This document shows positions 1 to 30,879 of a stretch of DNA of 64,000 bases, piece after piece; the stretch's first letter is position 1, and each line of letters starts with the position of its first letter. This DNA comes from Owenia fusiformis (lineage: Eukaryota > Annelida > Polychaeta > Sabellida > Oweniidae), in contig CAIIXF020000009.1 in the NCBI GenBank assembly GCA_903813345.2, forward strand, positions 28,310,740 through 28,374,739. The letters are read 5' to 3'. Below the pieces are notes generated by a model, which saw only the letters and a list, made by a program, of their open reading frames with translations, had not been told where the DNA came from and ran no database searches. The position numbers and the translations under genes were made by a program.

Positions 1-194
1 AACACTATATATTCATTCATACCTGATTGTGGTGGGTATTTATAAGCATTATTCCCTTGTATATCGACCTCTTGGACCCCTCTATGTCGTCGAGTTGCAA
101 TATTTCCCATCTTGCGAAGAAATATATCGTAAAACTAACTTATTGTAAAGTTTTACAATCTCAACATTTGGACTTCCTGTTCAAGATGGCGTAA

Positions 195-206
195 TGACGT
201 CACGTG
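195..206. promoter_or_regulatory. CRE overlapping an E-box upstream of UBALD
   Basis: A full palindromic cAMP-response element (TGACGTCA, 195-202) runs directly into a CACGTG E-box (201-206), about 400 bp before the UBALD start codon. A CCAAT box lies at 485-489. The motifs are seen; their use as a promoter is inferred from position. bZIP (CREB/ATF) and bHLH-zip (USF/MYC class) factors bind such sites. Confidence 0.45.
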
Positions 207-602
207 TTGAATTTCCCGGGGACTTTTTTAGAAAATTGATAATGTTCTAAAAGTTCACTCTCTAACTGAAAATTGAAATTTGAGATGTGTTGTCGTACTC
301 ACAATGTCGATCTTTTTGCTGAAACAAAAGCAACGAAATTAGATTCGAAATATAAATATCTTTAGAAGCACTAAACGAAACAATAGGATCCTTAGACTGT
401 TACAGGGAGTAAAATCATAAGACAAAACAGCTTTGTTTTGTCCACAAACTAAGTGCTTATCCACGCCCTTTAAAAGGAGATAGACCAATCAGAAAAGCCA
501 AATTTCTTGGTTTCTGTCAATCAAACTAAGCTGTTCTGAACGTTCCAACACAACAAAAACACGAGGAATCAACATTCAGTTTGTTGATATTTTTACCTCA
601 AA

Positions 603-15235
<14,633 letters not shown>

Positions 15236-18200
15236 AATAACATCGTCATCTAGCCAATTTTAAAAATAGACTCCATATTTTGTTTGTTATGACATACCTG
15301 GTGGAGCTGAACTAGGATTGTTGGCGTGGTACACACGTGATATTTACTTAACAATTGTCGTATGTGGCCGAACTTCCGGCCACATTCACAGCACAAGTTC
15401 AACAAAAACGGGTATTTCTACTCCGCTATTTACTTTATAGAAGAGCTTGGCTGTTGTAAATAGTGCCTGAAAATCACACAACAACATTTGTGAGGCACTT
15501 TTGATGTTTAATGTGTAACACACTTTGTATATATTTAGTGTGTAACACACTTTGTATATATATATATATACATTTAGTGTGTAACACACATTGTATACAT
15601 ACATTTAGTGTGCAAAACACATATTTTAAATGCAAGGCAAAGTTGACTCCCACCAACAAAACGTGGCACTGTTAAAGCCTACAATTTCGAAAAAGGAGTG
15701 AAGATCATGTACAAATTTAAATGGTGAAAGAAGCATACCCTAGACACAGCTTTCATAATCTTCGAGGATATGGATACAATTTTGTATGATACCATGACAG
15801 TAGCCCCACCTGGTGTTCAGCTGTAGAAACATTGTGCTTTTTCATTATACAAGAACACAATCATGCAGCATACTTTAGTCATGGAGAGAATTGTTCAAAA
15901 TTGTATAATAACTATGGGGTGTGTCATGGAATTATCCAGATTAGTTACATTGGAGTGAAATTACCATCCAAGCTGAACTGATGCTTTCCTGCACTTGGCA
16001 ATTTTATTTTATCGTTAGAATTAGATTTTATAAACATTTTCACTATAAGAAATAGTGTCTATGTGTAGTTAATGTATTTTAACAGATTTGTTGGGATCAT
16101 AAATACGCTTTGCTGATTTTCTCATTTCAAAATCTAGTCTTAATTCAAACTAAAACGAGCACATTATATTATTCTTTTCCCGAACAACTTAGAATGCTGG
16201 GTGTGTGTGACAACTATAATGTCATCAATCATTTTATCATCTACGCTAATGTAGTATGAGGATTTACTTAATAATTAGCTAATGTTGTTAGCTAATATAA
16301 GCTAATGTTGAAGGGCAATCCTGTAGAAGCTGTAGAAACAACATATCTCTCAGGTTTAAATTTTCACATTTATATTGTATAGTTACGAATCACCCAGACA
16401 CTGCAATATTAACATCATACTCATTATCTAGAGAGGTAAATCAATCCCATGATTCTTTGATACTCATGTACCCAGTTTTTATGTGGGAAACAATTTTCCT
16501 CAGAATAAACTTAGAAAGCATGTATATAACATAAGTAGAAAACAGACTTCTTATTGAAAAGAGAGCAAGAATCATGGGATTGTCTAACCTCTTTTGAAGA
16601 GATACTTGAATCGTACTATCATGTTGTAAATATTAAATAGTAGGAAGTACTGGAGAAAATGCCAGTAGAATAGAAGATTCCTACCACTATTGTTTTCTTA
16701 TCAGTTTTCTAAGTTTTTATGTATCATATGCATACATTAGCATTGGAAACTATTACATGTTTACATATTGTGACTCCTTTTCTCAAATTTCATGTATAAA
16801 TTGACGAGAAGTACCGTAAGCTAATGATTTAAACTTTGACCAAAAGGTGGCAGTTCAATGTGTGATTTTAGAATGCCATCTAGTGGGATTTTTAAAAAAT
16901 GAAAATACTGTGTAACTTAAGACATAGTTTCAAATTGAAAATACATATTCAGTGGCAAGAAGTGATAAATATGTAAATCTATTAATATAAGTTTTAGGTT
17001 TTCATTTTTGCATAAATGTAAATAACATATTTTGTTTTGGCATGATCCAAAGTGATTGGATACACATGGTAAAAAGCAATACAACAACAGGGGTCCATTT
17101 TTAGAAAGTATTCTAAAATGGTCTCTGAGAAAGTACAACATTTTTAAATCATTCTTGCTTTAAAGACTGAGTTTGAGATGTTGTATTTTTTTATTTTATA
17201 GGAGTGTGGACTAACGAGTTAGAATGGTTGGATTGAAATAAGGGTAAAATAGTGTTTCAGTCATCCAGTCAATATAGTGAAAATTATGTATTGGTAAAAT
17301 ATGAATCATGTTATTATTATATGAATCATGTCATTGTCATATGAACATTATAATGTTGTAGACCCTAGCAAAAAAAGCATGATGATCATCAAATCTTTCA
17401 TGGTATTTTGAGGAAAGATTTGAACATCAGAAAAAATAGTAATTGTTACAAACATTTCTGATTTCCAAAACACATTTTTTACCATTGTACCGTACATGTT
17501 ATACTTGTCATATTAGATATATATGGTACTGTAAAATAATAAAGAAAAAACATGTAAATAGTCAGATTGAGTCATTTTCTTCAATCAATTATTTTGATGG
17601 GATTAATTATTGCATTTTTGTCACCATCACAAGTGGTGAGTGGTGACATATTGTTATAGTCTCAACTTTTTTGGGGATGGTGTTGGGAGATCGGAGTTTG
17701 ATGTAACAAATGGCAGGTTGTGACATTTTTGCATGTTATAATACCTTACTAGGGTTATGCCAGTTGTATACATGTCATGTAGTGAATTAATCTTTTAATA
17801 TTGTTTATGAGTAGCATCCCCACATATATGTTAATGAAATTGCTAATAATTCACTTGTGTTTTACAAACAGTACAGTAAATGTAAGGGGGGGGGGGTAAC
17901 CACCCATCTTACTGAGACCCTATCTTCTTCAAGAGATGAACTTCTATTTTATTGGTCTCCTTATTTAAGGCAATTTCATATGTTCAGCAATTTGAATTGC
18001 TTCCTAATTGGAGTCCAATCATTTTAAAGAACACAAACCTCATACCTTCCATGTCTACTTTTTTTGTTATTCACAGAGTACAGAAATATACCTAGATTAG
18101 TAGTTAAGGTGTTTTGATTTTTTCTACTATAAATGATATTTAGGAAATAAATTCAGTGACTTACTTTTTAAAAGTACAAAAATCTAGGTCCCTGATTTTT

Positions 18201-21200
18201 CCTCCTTTTTTATATGTCCAAAACATTTATTACTAACCTTCAACTGATAATCTATGTATATTTGTGCATTTTTAGAGCAAAACTGAAAATTGTATGCCAT
18301 ATAAGGAATGAGTTGTATATATACATGATATATACCTACCTGAAAATAACACGGGACTTCTGCCATTAAAATTTCTGAACATACAAAACTACCTTAATTA
18401 GAGTCTAAAACATGAATAACCCTGGCTATTGGCCTAAGACCTGCTCAACATGTTCGTTGAAAGTTAAAGAAGTTTCATTACAAAGAAATTAAAAATTGAT
18501 AAAGGGAATTAGGGGATCCACTTTTTACTTGTACTTTTCACCAGAATATTAACTTACTCTACATTCAGCTTTCGCTCACATATTTTCACCAAAATTATAA
18601 TTCGTTAACAAATCCAGCAATGTTTTATTTGAAGTGTCTGAATATGTTGCTTTGATACAAGTAGGTTAAAATGATTGGTTGATATGAATTGATCAATAAA
18701 CGGGGAGTATTTTCATCAGAGATGTAAACAAAACACTGTGACCTCTGCTACGCACCTTTAATAATAAACATTCAAAACATCTGCAACCAAACACTTCCTC
18801 TAACCCACATCCCGAATAACCACAAGTATACATAAATATGGAAGAAAGTTGAATATTCATACGCAGCAGCAATGTTTTTAACAGTTCACCTGATTAATTG
18901 TGAAACCGAAAAATGATCCCTGTGTGAGGTTTTGTTGTAAATGAAGCTTCTCTTTGGGAACTACAGTAAAACCTGTCTTAGTGAACACCTCTCTCGGTCT
19001 CTCCATTGGACACCTTGGTCTAGTGAACACCTCTTGGCAGCACATACTCCACTGACTTCTGTATATAAAAACCTCTGTAGTGAACACCTTCCTACAGTGA
19101 ACACATTTTTGTGGCTTTATAGGTGTTCACTGTACACAGGTTTTACTGTTTATAGTTTATGACCTATTGCAATGACCTGACATCTATTGACTTATCCTCG
19201 GAGACACACCTTCAGAATATATTATGTGATAAGTAGATTAACTTATTGTTCTCTTTCAAAATGAATGTTATTGTGTAACAACTGGTTTATCTTATACACT
19301 GTTAGTTGGTATCAGGCATGTAAACATCATGGGTTACAAACATGATTTCAAATTGATCTCTGAGGTTCTTTACAGTTATATCCAAATAAATAATACAATC
19401 CCGGATTCAGGAACACAAAAATCCCAAAAGGACACTTATTTCGACCTTTAAAATGACATAACCTCTAAATGTAACATTGACTTTTGATGGCCTAATATAA
19501 CTGTTTCATTGGTCTATGACCGACATAAGCTCAGTTATGAACTATGGCTCATTTCCTCATCATCAAAACCTCCTAAGACTCGCGCAAAATTCAAACTGCA
19601 TTTGAAATATTTTGGCATTGACCTTGCAGTTGATATTAACCTAGGAAAGTGACCTTAACCTTCTGACACCACGACAACTATTTCCCCAAATTTACATTTC
19701 CCTGTTTGGACACCATGCCATCTCTCTAATAAGATATTCCAAATCTAATAACCATGTTGTATTCATAATTCAATTGTTCAATGTCCACAAATTTATTACG
19801 AAGGCATAGGCTGTATCTAGTTCTAGACCATTCAATAAATTAACAATGAATGTTGTATTTACATTCGTAGACTTTTAAATCTCAAACATTTCATGGGGAG
19901 TAAGTTTAATTGATAGCAAATCCATCTATGATTCATGTTTAAACCAGTAATGACATCTTTTTTTTTTTATAATAACCATTCATGATCATTTAACTGCTTT
20001 TCTGTTATATATTTCCAATAGATGGCACAACTTCCCAAACATACATTCTAATTTTATACTTACTAGTATGCTCAATATCTGCATTATAGAGATCAATCTC
20101 AAATAAATATTGGTTTCATGGACAAATATACAATTCCTGTGTTACAGAACAGACTGACAGTACATGTTACTTTTGTTTCAATGATATGACCAACAAGATT
20201 AAAGGGTGAAATTCCAATATGGAGAATACCTTGTCTATATCAGGATCAGGCTTACTTATCAATGCAGGTCATTGAAAATACACATCAATATCAGGCCAAT
20301 CTTATCTTATCTTATCTTATCTGGAACACAAAAAGTAAACAAAAAATTACTAATGTTTTTAAATCATCAATCTTAACTGATTATTGTTCATGTACATGTT
20401 ATCTTTCTATATTCAACTTGAATCTTAACTGATTATTGTGTTTGGCCTGTTGACTGTTGTATAGATGGCAGACAAGGTTTGTTTCAAACTTCCTCCTTGG
20501 TTCTTGATTTTTGATCCACATGAAATTGGTTATGATCTGTCATCATCATTTTTCCATGGATTAATGATGAAATCATGTGGATCAAATATTAAGGACCTAT
20601 GTATCAGCTTAAAAAAATCTTATCTGCCATCTAACGACCAACATTTTTAATGGCATATTTTTTTTTTCTGTGTGTAATTTTTCATCGAAACAACATTGAT
20701 TTGCACAGGTATTTACCTTTATTATCCCAATGAATGAAGTTTGGTTGGGATATAGTCATAGTGAAGCCCTCCATCCATCCGTCTGTCCGTCCGGAAGATA
20801 ACTCGAATACTAGTGGATGGATTTTGTTCATATTTAGTGGAAAGATTTATATTGGTTAATAGTTGTATGCAACAAAAAAATTCCAAGGTGGCCACCGCTT
20901 TAAAAATGGTGGGAATTTTTCGTGAAAATCTTAGGTTATTCATTTTAAACCAAAAAATAAATGTTTCTGTTTGAAATTTTGTTAGTATATTCATAATATC
21001 TATCTATCTCATATATATTCTGAGTTTTTCACCATGACCCCTAGGGTGGGGGATCGGGAAAATGGGAATTCACGTTAATTTTGAGATCTTTCTAAAGTAT
21101 AGCTTAATTATACTCAAATAAAAGACAATTTAGAGTAGATTGCAAATATTTTATCTGTTTTGTAATTCCGGCCTCGTAAAATTCAAAATGGCTGCCTTAT

Positions 21201-22118
21201 GTGAGATTTCACAATCATTTTCTGATCTCTAAAGTATGGCTTTATTATACTCAAATAAAAGGCAATTTAAAGTAGATTGCAAATAGTGTATCGGTTTTGT
21301 AATTAGGGCCTCGTATAACTCAAAATGGCTCATTTTCTAGTTCTAATTCAAAGAGTGCTTTAAAGATTAAGCACTCTTAAAATTATATTAATTATCAATG
21401 CATTATACATTTTACAAGATATGCATGATGACCATAGTGAACAGAAGCACCCCCTCCCCACCTTATATTGTGATTTATTTACAGAGTATCTGTTATCTGT
21501 ATTGGAGAACTTCCCATTATCCGTGTGCATGGCTGGGGTGCATGGCATATTCAATACTATACATCTACCCCTGCTGTTGATAGCCGGTACAAACACTCAG
21601 GCGGTCACTATTCAGAATAAAAATCTTGGAAGAAATGCAAATCCCTGAAAACAATAAAAGGTATTGTTTTATATGTCTCTGATATAATGCAATGATATTT
21701 GCTTTATTTGTTATGTTTGCTTTATCCAACTTGAACAAAAATATCTACACAAAATTTAAAATATATATCTGCTTTAAATGGTCTTATTTCAAAACAGATA
21801 TAGATTAGAACCCACCGTCAATCACTTCAAAATTACATCAACACAGGCCACGTGCTATAAACAATTGTAAACAAACTGTTCCCATGTAACTATTCAAGGG
21901 GTCTTTATATTAAAATACGTATAAATCTAGATTAAAATGTTTTATTGGAAGGTTTGACACAGTTCTGCCAAAATTTAGACGACATGATATTGTTTTTTTC
22001 AATCTCTGACAATTTAAATAGTGAATGAGAGTCATAACATATGATTAACCCGATAAATAGAAAAACACGAAAAATATTCCGCGAAAAGGGATCCACATGT
22101 CTTTGTTTACATCAATAC
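15236..22118. other. Intergenic region between UBALD and FOXJ1
   Basis: No gene is seen. Contents: UBALD 3' UTR of undetermined end; an AT-rich TGTGTAACACACTTTGTATA repeat at 15505-15625; a poly-G tract at 17886-17896; an inverted copy of the TGTCACCAC MITE near 17634-17740; the MITE at 18963-19149; a (CTTAT)4 microsatellite at 20301-20322; a 14-bp-arm inverted repeat (20510-20523 with 20573-20586); a CCGTCCGTCCG-type dispersed repeat at 20720-21000; and two direct copies of a unit of about 110 bp offset by 137 bp (21092-21330). Confidence 0.7.
18963..19149. mobile_element. MITE with ACAGTAAAACCTGT inverted ends
   Basis: Perfect 14-bp terminal inverted repeats occupy 18963-18976 and 19136-19149. 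The interior repeats AGTGAACACC several times. Related elements with the same terminus occur at 29394-29559 and 36249-36438, with fragments near 8217, 33995, 47949 and 51806. The ends and a possible TA target recall pogo/Tigger-type MITEs; the class is inferred. Confidence 0.65.
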
Positions 22119-22150
22119 GTCATCTAGTAACGCTGCAAGTATTAGCCAAT
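22104..22150 (+). promoter_or_regulatory. FOXJ1 promoter: forkhead site, X-box-like site, CCAAT box
   Basis: Within 47 bp are TGTTTAC (22104-22110, a forkhead core), GTCATCTAGTAAC (22119-22131) and CCAAT (22146-22150). The middle motif matches the RFX X-box plan GTNRCC-spacer-RGYAAC with one mismatch in the left half. A further forkhead core, GTAAACA, is at 21867-21873. RFX and FOXJ1 factors cooperate at ciliary genes, so the cluster fits RFX input or autoregulation; that use is inferred. Confidence 0.45.
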
Positions 22151-22199
22151 CAGAGCGTCGTTATTTCTATTTATTCTCGTTTTGATTGTCGCTATACTG

Positions 22200-22431
22200 A
22201 ATGACCTAAATCAAGTTCATTCTATCAGATTATTTCTTGCAACCAGAGAGGGAGCATTGTCATCGCATTTCTCCTGATTTTAATATTTTGATTCTAAGGA
22301 AGGATTATATTAAGTTGAATTTTGGCATCAGAGTCTGAGTTTTCAAGTATTTCATCGAAGATAAGCATTGAACTGGGTTGTCAAAGTTGACAAGTCAGTT
22401 GAACAATATTTGGAAGTTTCTTCAATTATTG
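22200..22431 (+). other. FOXJ1: Probable FOXJ1 5' UTR exon
   Basis: A strong donor (TTG|GTGAGT) at 22432 pairs with the TTTTAG acceptor at 22688, upstream of the coding exon. The start near 22200 is a guess from the promoter motifs; only the 3' border is supported by sequence. Confidence 0.45.
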
Positions 22432-22729
22432 GTGAGTAACATTTATACATTTGTATAAGGCAGTTTTGCAGTTTGGAAGTTTTTGAAATCCAAATGATAG
22501 TGTGATGTCTGACAGAAGAACAATATTACCATATAACTCCACTGTGAATACTGTAAAAAATCTACATGTCATACATGCATAAAATGGGCAATTGCCACAC
22601 ATTTAATTTGTTGACATTTCTAAAATCATAATAAAAATCAGACAGTCAAGTTTCACATGTTTCAAATAGGTTATCCTTTACATTTTAGACATCAAAACAG
22701 TCAAGACGAAGTACCCACAGACTTATTCA

Positions 22730-25614
<2,885 letters not shown>

Positions 25615-27889
25615 ATCTCGTAAATTATAAATTCAATATAGATATTTTTTTATAGAATACCTTCACTTTATTGATTGTTCCCAATGTAAAGGTATTTCCG
25701 TTCGTATTACATTAGTCCATAGTACATGTTGGGTGAGGTTTATACAGTGAGATTACAGTGATCAATATTGAGCCAAGCGGAATCAATGAAGAGTATTGTA
25801 ATTCTTTCACCCAAGTACAGGTTGCTAATATATTTACAGCACTGGCAAACAACACATGAAAGGCTTCACCATTCACTCTTTTGCATCGATGTCTCTTAAA
25901 TCAATTTGGATTCCTTAAGGTGCCCCGGTATCTCCCTTGAAAAGTGGATGTAGGGTTTATTTGGTGGTTATGTTGACAGATAAACTTACAGGGCCCATTT
26001 ATATATAGATTTACCTCTATGCAGCTGATATTATGTTGAATCAAGTTTTACGCCACATCCAGGTAATAAACGCTAGAGTAATGCTAGGTTTAGATCAATA
26101 TCACATAGAGTCTAAGTACAGTAAATTACCAATTACTGTATAACTTTTAATCAAAATCAATGCCATCGTTTGAGAATGCGTGTACTACTCATTTCTCAAA
26201 TTCTAGAATTTTATTGTAACTCACAATATATTAAAAAAAATTTTAATTGGAGCAATTTAATACAAAAATGTTAAAGAAAATTATGCTTTGAAAATAATGC
26301 ATCACATGAAAATGACAGGTTTTATGGTAAATTGCTTTTACTTATTAGGAACTTTGGCTTTCTATTCTTGGGACATTATTAATTTGGTAGGCAGTTAATT
26401 ATTATCAATATACTAATATTATATTAAATATGATGCTATCTACCTCTCACTATTTTCAAATCATAAGCTTAGATTTTGACCCAATCTGGCATTTACATGT
26501 ATTATGAATGATAGGTGTTTCGTTTGAAATATTTATCATGTCCTACATGCTCAAAAAGTTAATTTGATAACATTTAGGATAGGATAAAAAAGTCATTTAC
26601 CTTTTGACTATCAACTTGTGTGTTTACAAAATATTTTTGATTGAATATGATTTGACCTCATGTATTGCATTGCTTGTTTGTCATGCATTGTATTTTGTGT
26701 AGAAAGACTCAAAGCACTCTTTTCAGGAATCGTAAAGGTTTGGAATCTGACATACAGCACGTAAACATAATATTTCATTGTAAGAGACGGATCACTTGAT
26801 GCAATATTTTCTATATTTTCTATCGCCTCACTTCAATAGAGAACTGGAGAACAACATTTTGTATTTATATTTCATATTTACCTGAAATATTGATTTTCTC
26901 CTGGCTTTACCTGTACACTAGAATACCTGTAACGAGTTTCTGAATGTATGATCAATAGTTACCTGAATGGATAAGTGAGGCTAATGTAAGAAGTCTACAA
27001 AGGAAATTCATTCTTTTAAAGGGTGGATTTGTTTCTCTTTTGTGATAAGATAAGATTGATGTATGCACTGTTGTTTTTCTTTTAAAATATCAGATAATTA
27101 AAGTCAATTTGGTGTGATATATTATCACATTTTGTAAGTTTAATGTGATATATTATATTATCACATTTAAAAAATTAGTGTGATGACATGTTCTCACATT
27201 TTCATAATTTATTCTCAATTCCCAGTGTGATTTTAAGCATTGATACAAACTAAACATATTCATGAAACAAGATTTGAAATAACATTTCATTGTAAAACAA
27301 GCCCAACATGTACATGGCAACGGTATGGAACAGTTACTTTAAAAATATTTTTTTATAATTATCAATGCTGAAATTCAGACATTGTAGAAGTTCGGAAGCA
27401 TATAGGATATATCATATTATGCTCTCAGGACTCGGATACATTTATATTGAGGTCAAATCCATTTGCCAAAAGTATTTTGCTGGTTCGAAATATTTTTATC
27501 CAAAATGGAAATTGATGTAAAATTGTGACACCATGGTAAAATTGTGACACAACGTTGTATTTTGTCTCTTGACACCATTTTTAGAATTGAGGGAATTAGT
27601 GGTATTTATCACATATCAGTTTTGTGTAAATAGAATGGTGTATTTAGTTGAGAAAATATTAAAAAGGCGGGTCCTTTTTGAGTTACTCATTAGAGGGATT
27701 GGGAATAAGATATATTTGGGTTAATTTGAACTTCTTAACCGTGCAATACAAAGATTTGCGTTAAGGTTAAAACCTTTGGTGTTTTAGAACTTAGACTTAA
27801 CAAAACAAAAATCTTTTGAAAATTTTTTGATGATTTCAAACCTATGTAAAGTTCTTATTGGTTTAGGGGTAAAGGTAATGACATATAAC
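25615..27889. other. FOXJ1 3' UTR and intergenic DNA
   Basis: A possible AATAAA signal is at 26067-26072. Short AT-rich palindromes of GTGATATATTATCAC type lie at 27112-27185. No gene is seen. Confidence 0.6.
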
Positions 27890-28252
27890 ATGTCTGCATA
27901 TATACACTTGTGATATATACACTTGTGATATATACACTTGTATGATATATACACTTGTATGATATATACACTTGTGATATATACACTTGTGGTATATACA
28001 CTTGTGGTATATACACTTGTATGATATATACACTTGTGATATGTACACTTGTGATATGTACACTTGTGATATATACACTTGTATGATATATACACTTGTA
28101 TGATATATACACTTGTGATATATACACTTGTGGTATATACACTATGAAATATACACTTGTGATATGTACACTTGTGATATGTACACTTGTGATATGTACA
28201 CTTGTGATATATACACTTGTATGATATATATACTTGTATGATATATACAAAA
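27890..28252. repeat. Minisatellite of mixed 15- and 17-bp units (ATATACACTTGTG type)
   Basis: About 23 copies of ATATACACTTG are spaced either 15 bp (TG between units) or 17 bp (TATG between units), with a few GATATGTACACTTG variants. Because the unit lengths mix, three overlapping repetitive ORFs appear on the minus strand; none is a gene. Confidence 0.9.
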
Positions 28253-29393
28253 TCACTCAATACAAAAGTATTATTTAAAAAAGTTTACAATGAAATCCGT
28301 CCATGAATCGAATTGTACATTTTTTGTTTTTTCTTACATATACTGGCAATGTAATGTAACACACAGGTCCTTATTTATGTTGTTTTTGCCTTCTTTGTTT
28401 TTTTACTCACACATATCTTGTGTACTCTTTTAGGCTTTTTGTTATTATAGCATTATTGTAAGAGTTGTGCAGTATATGAATAAATAAAAATAAAATAAAT
28501 GAACATATGAAATATATCTAAATTTGTCATGTCTGTAGATACTGGTATATTTGTGAAGGACCAATACAAATCATTGAGTTACTATTCTGCAGTAGTACTA
28601 CATAGCAAGAGTATTTGTCACATCCAACTCCATTATTTTTTCATCAAGTCTGAGGAATATGTTTCATTTCTTCAGGCAATCCCAAGTCCATATGTGGGGA
28701 ATATGAGCCTTGAGGGACGACCTGACAGACAAAACAATGTTCCATTGCTAGTTGGAACCCAAGGTTCTTCCTCACTAAAAGGCCTATGGGTACATTTTTT
28801 TAAGCTTCAATTTTTTAACCTTGCAATAAAGAAAATCGAGAATACATCAACATTCAAAATCTGACATAAATACAGAGAGGGTTAAACTTAACTTAAAAGA
28901 AATCAAAATGTCTCTTTTGAACCCTTTCTCCTTCGTGACACAAGTAACCACAGTGTGGGAGGGTATGGTTCATTGTAAAGCACAACCCTGGAGAATTTTG
29001 TCAAAACGGAAATGTGGACTTAATAAATGAATGGATCGTTTCTATTTTTGGCATTTCTTGGATGTGTAATCGACTAGGTAGAATTTTCTGAAAATAGTGC
29101 TGCATTCCAAGCCGCCAATAAGCTTGAGAAAATATATGATTGCAATCGACACTAAATTAGGATAAGTCTTCAGAAGCTGCTTGGCAGGATACAATGACTA
29201 TTATAGGATAGACCACATGTCTTTGAATTCAATAGTACCATGATTTTATGATAATATAATACCACCACAGGCTTCCAAAATCCAATCTCAATCCAATACT
29301 ATATGCTTATATTGCCTAATTGATGAAGAGACATATTGCACTGTATTATATGTCTTGGTTTGCAAGATGTATTGTTATGTCATATACTGTAAT
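28253..29393. other. Intergenic stretch with one weak candidate exon
   Basis: At 28675-28791 a TTTCTTCAG acceptor precedes an open 39-codon stretch containing SLEGRPDRQNNVPLLVG, followed by GTACAT, a weak donor. I recognise no family and find no partner exon, so I do not call a gene. The rest is AT-rich. Confidence 0.3.
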
Positions 29394-29559
29394 ACAGTAC
29401 TACCTGTATAACTGGACAATTATCTGATCTGAACATCTTTCAATGTAAACATTAATCTTACATAAAATTCAATGTTAACAATCTCAACATGCAAACACCT
29501 GCAAATCTGAACATTTTTGGTCAGTCCCAGTGACATTTGGATCAAAAGGGTTTAACTGT
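29394..29559. mobile_element. MITE of the CAGTRAAACCTGT family (diverged copy)
   Basis: The left end is ACAGTACTACCTGT and the right end GGGTTTAACTGT. Interior phrases (AACACCTGCAAATCTGAAC, AGTGACATTTGGAT) are shared with 36249-36438. It abuts the minisatellite at 29565. Confidence 0.55.
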
Positions 29560-29564
29560 ACATA

Positions 29565-29692
29565 CATATACATTCAATCAATTGACATATACATTCAATC
29601 AACTGACATATACATTCAATCAGTCGACATATACATTCAATCAATTGACATATACATTCAATCAATCGACATATACATTCAATCAATTGACA
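29565..29692. repeat. Minisatellite, 21-bp unit, about six copies
   Basis: The unit ACATATACATTCAATCAAYTG repeats with very little variation. The 21-bp period keeps reading frames open, giving two short spurious ORFs. Confidence 0.9.
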
Positions 29693-30879
29693 AAAGAGCC
29701 TGGTCATTTATCAAGATAAAAAAGTAATTCCCTATTTCCCACCAAGAATCTGAGTTTATCTCAGATAATCCATTCTTGCCCTGATTGCTGAGATATTGGA
29801 CAATGCACTAATTAACCTGACTTTTAATTAATTAATAGAGATAAGAGGGATGCATCCAATTAATTACTTTCTCATTATCATATGTATTCTTGACTTCTGG
29901 GCCATAATTCTCGATTATAGCGATTGATCATTTTGTTTACATCCTTGATCAGTGATTGATCATTTTGTTTATAGTAAATGTAATCATGCACAAAGTCAGG
30001 AAGATGAACCGGATATTGGTCCATTGGTCCATTCATCTCAACTAAATTCTCCTTTCAACACCCTAATGCAAGATAATATCAAGTGAGGTTTTGGATACAA
30101 GATTTATCCCATGAGAAATTCATAGATTTCTTCATTGATCATTGGAATCAAGTGATTCATTTATTTCCCACCGGAAATCCAGCAGAATTTGAGATTAATT
30201 GAAATGCATGCTTTAATCTATCATTTTCAATTAATTATATTGTATACATGTCTATTCCAAATGCAACTGGCACCATCTAAGTGTTCAGATTGTCAAGTGT
30301 TCACATTTCAAGGTTGCAAATCTATGGCAGATTCAAAAATGTTACAGAGAAAAGTGTTCACATTTGAGAATTGTTCATATAGAGAGGTGATAAGGTATCC
30401 AAGTTTCATTGTTTGTTTTATATAGAGTGGTGATAAGATATCCAAGTTTTACTGTTTGTTTTTATATGCGTGTTTTACACATGAGCTATTTAATGAGAAT
30501 TCATAATCCAGGTACTCCAATAACGCCTACCACATAACCATAATGAGACAATGTTGCTTTTCACTGCAACACAACAAATGCAGATTCTATCTATAAAACT
30601 ACACAGAGAATAATCATTTACAGGATCATAAAAAACAGCACAATAGGTTTTTATTGTTTACACCTCTAAATTTAAGTACTCTACATACCCCATAGGGACT
30701 AAAGTAGGCGTATGTTACCAATGAATGCTTTAATCTACAAGAACTACACTAGATTAATAATAATATTAAGGCATTGTATGATTTATGTCACATCCTACTG
30801 AAGTAAGGAACCTTCATTGCCACATCAGATTCGAGTATTAGGTTTTCATATCAAAGGACTCAATTGAGTAGATAGTATT
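29693..30879. other. Intergenic, nothing recognised
   Basis: AT-rich DNA with a duplicated ATTGATCATTTTGTTTA phrase (29920-29970) and GTGTTCA-type fragments at 30278-30365, which are probably pieces of the CAGTRAAACCTGT MITE family. No gene is seen. Confidence 0.6.

Noticed and set aside
27784-28260. 158-, 133- and 71-codon overlapping minus-strand ORFs
   Set aside because: They are readings of the ATATACACTTGTG minisatellite in its different frames, with no non-repeat coding signal.
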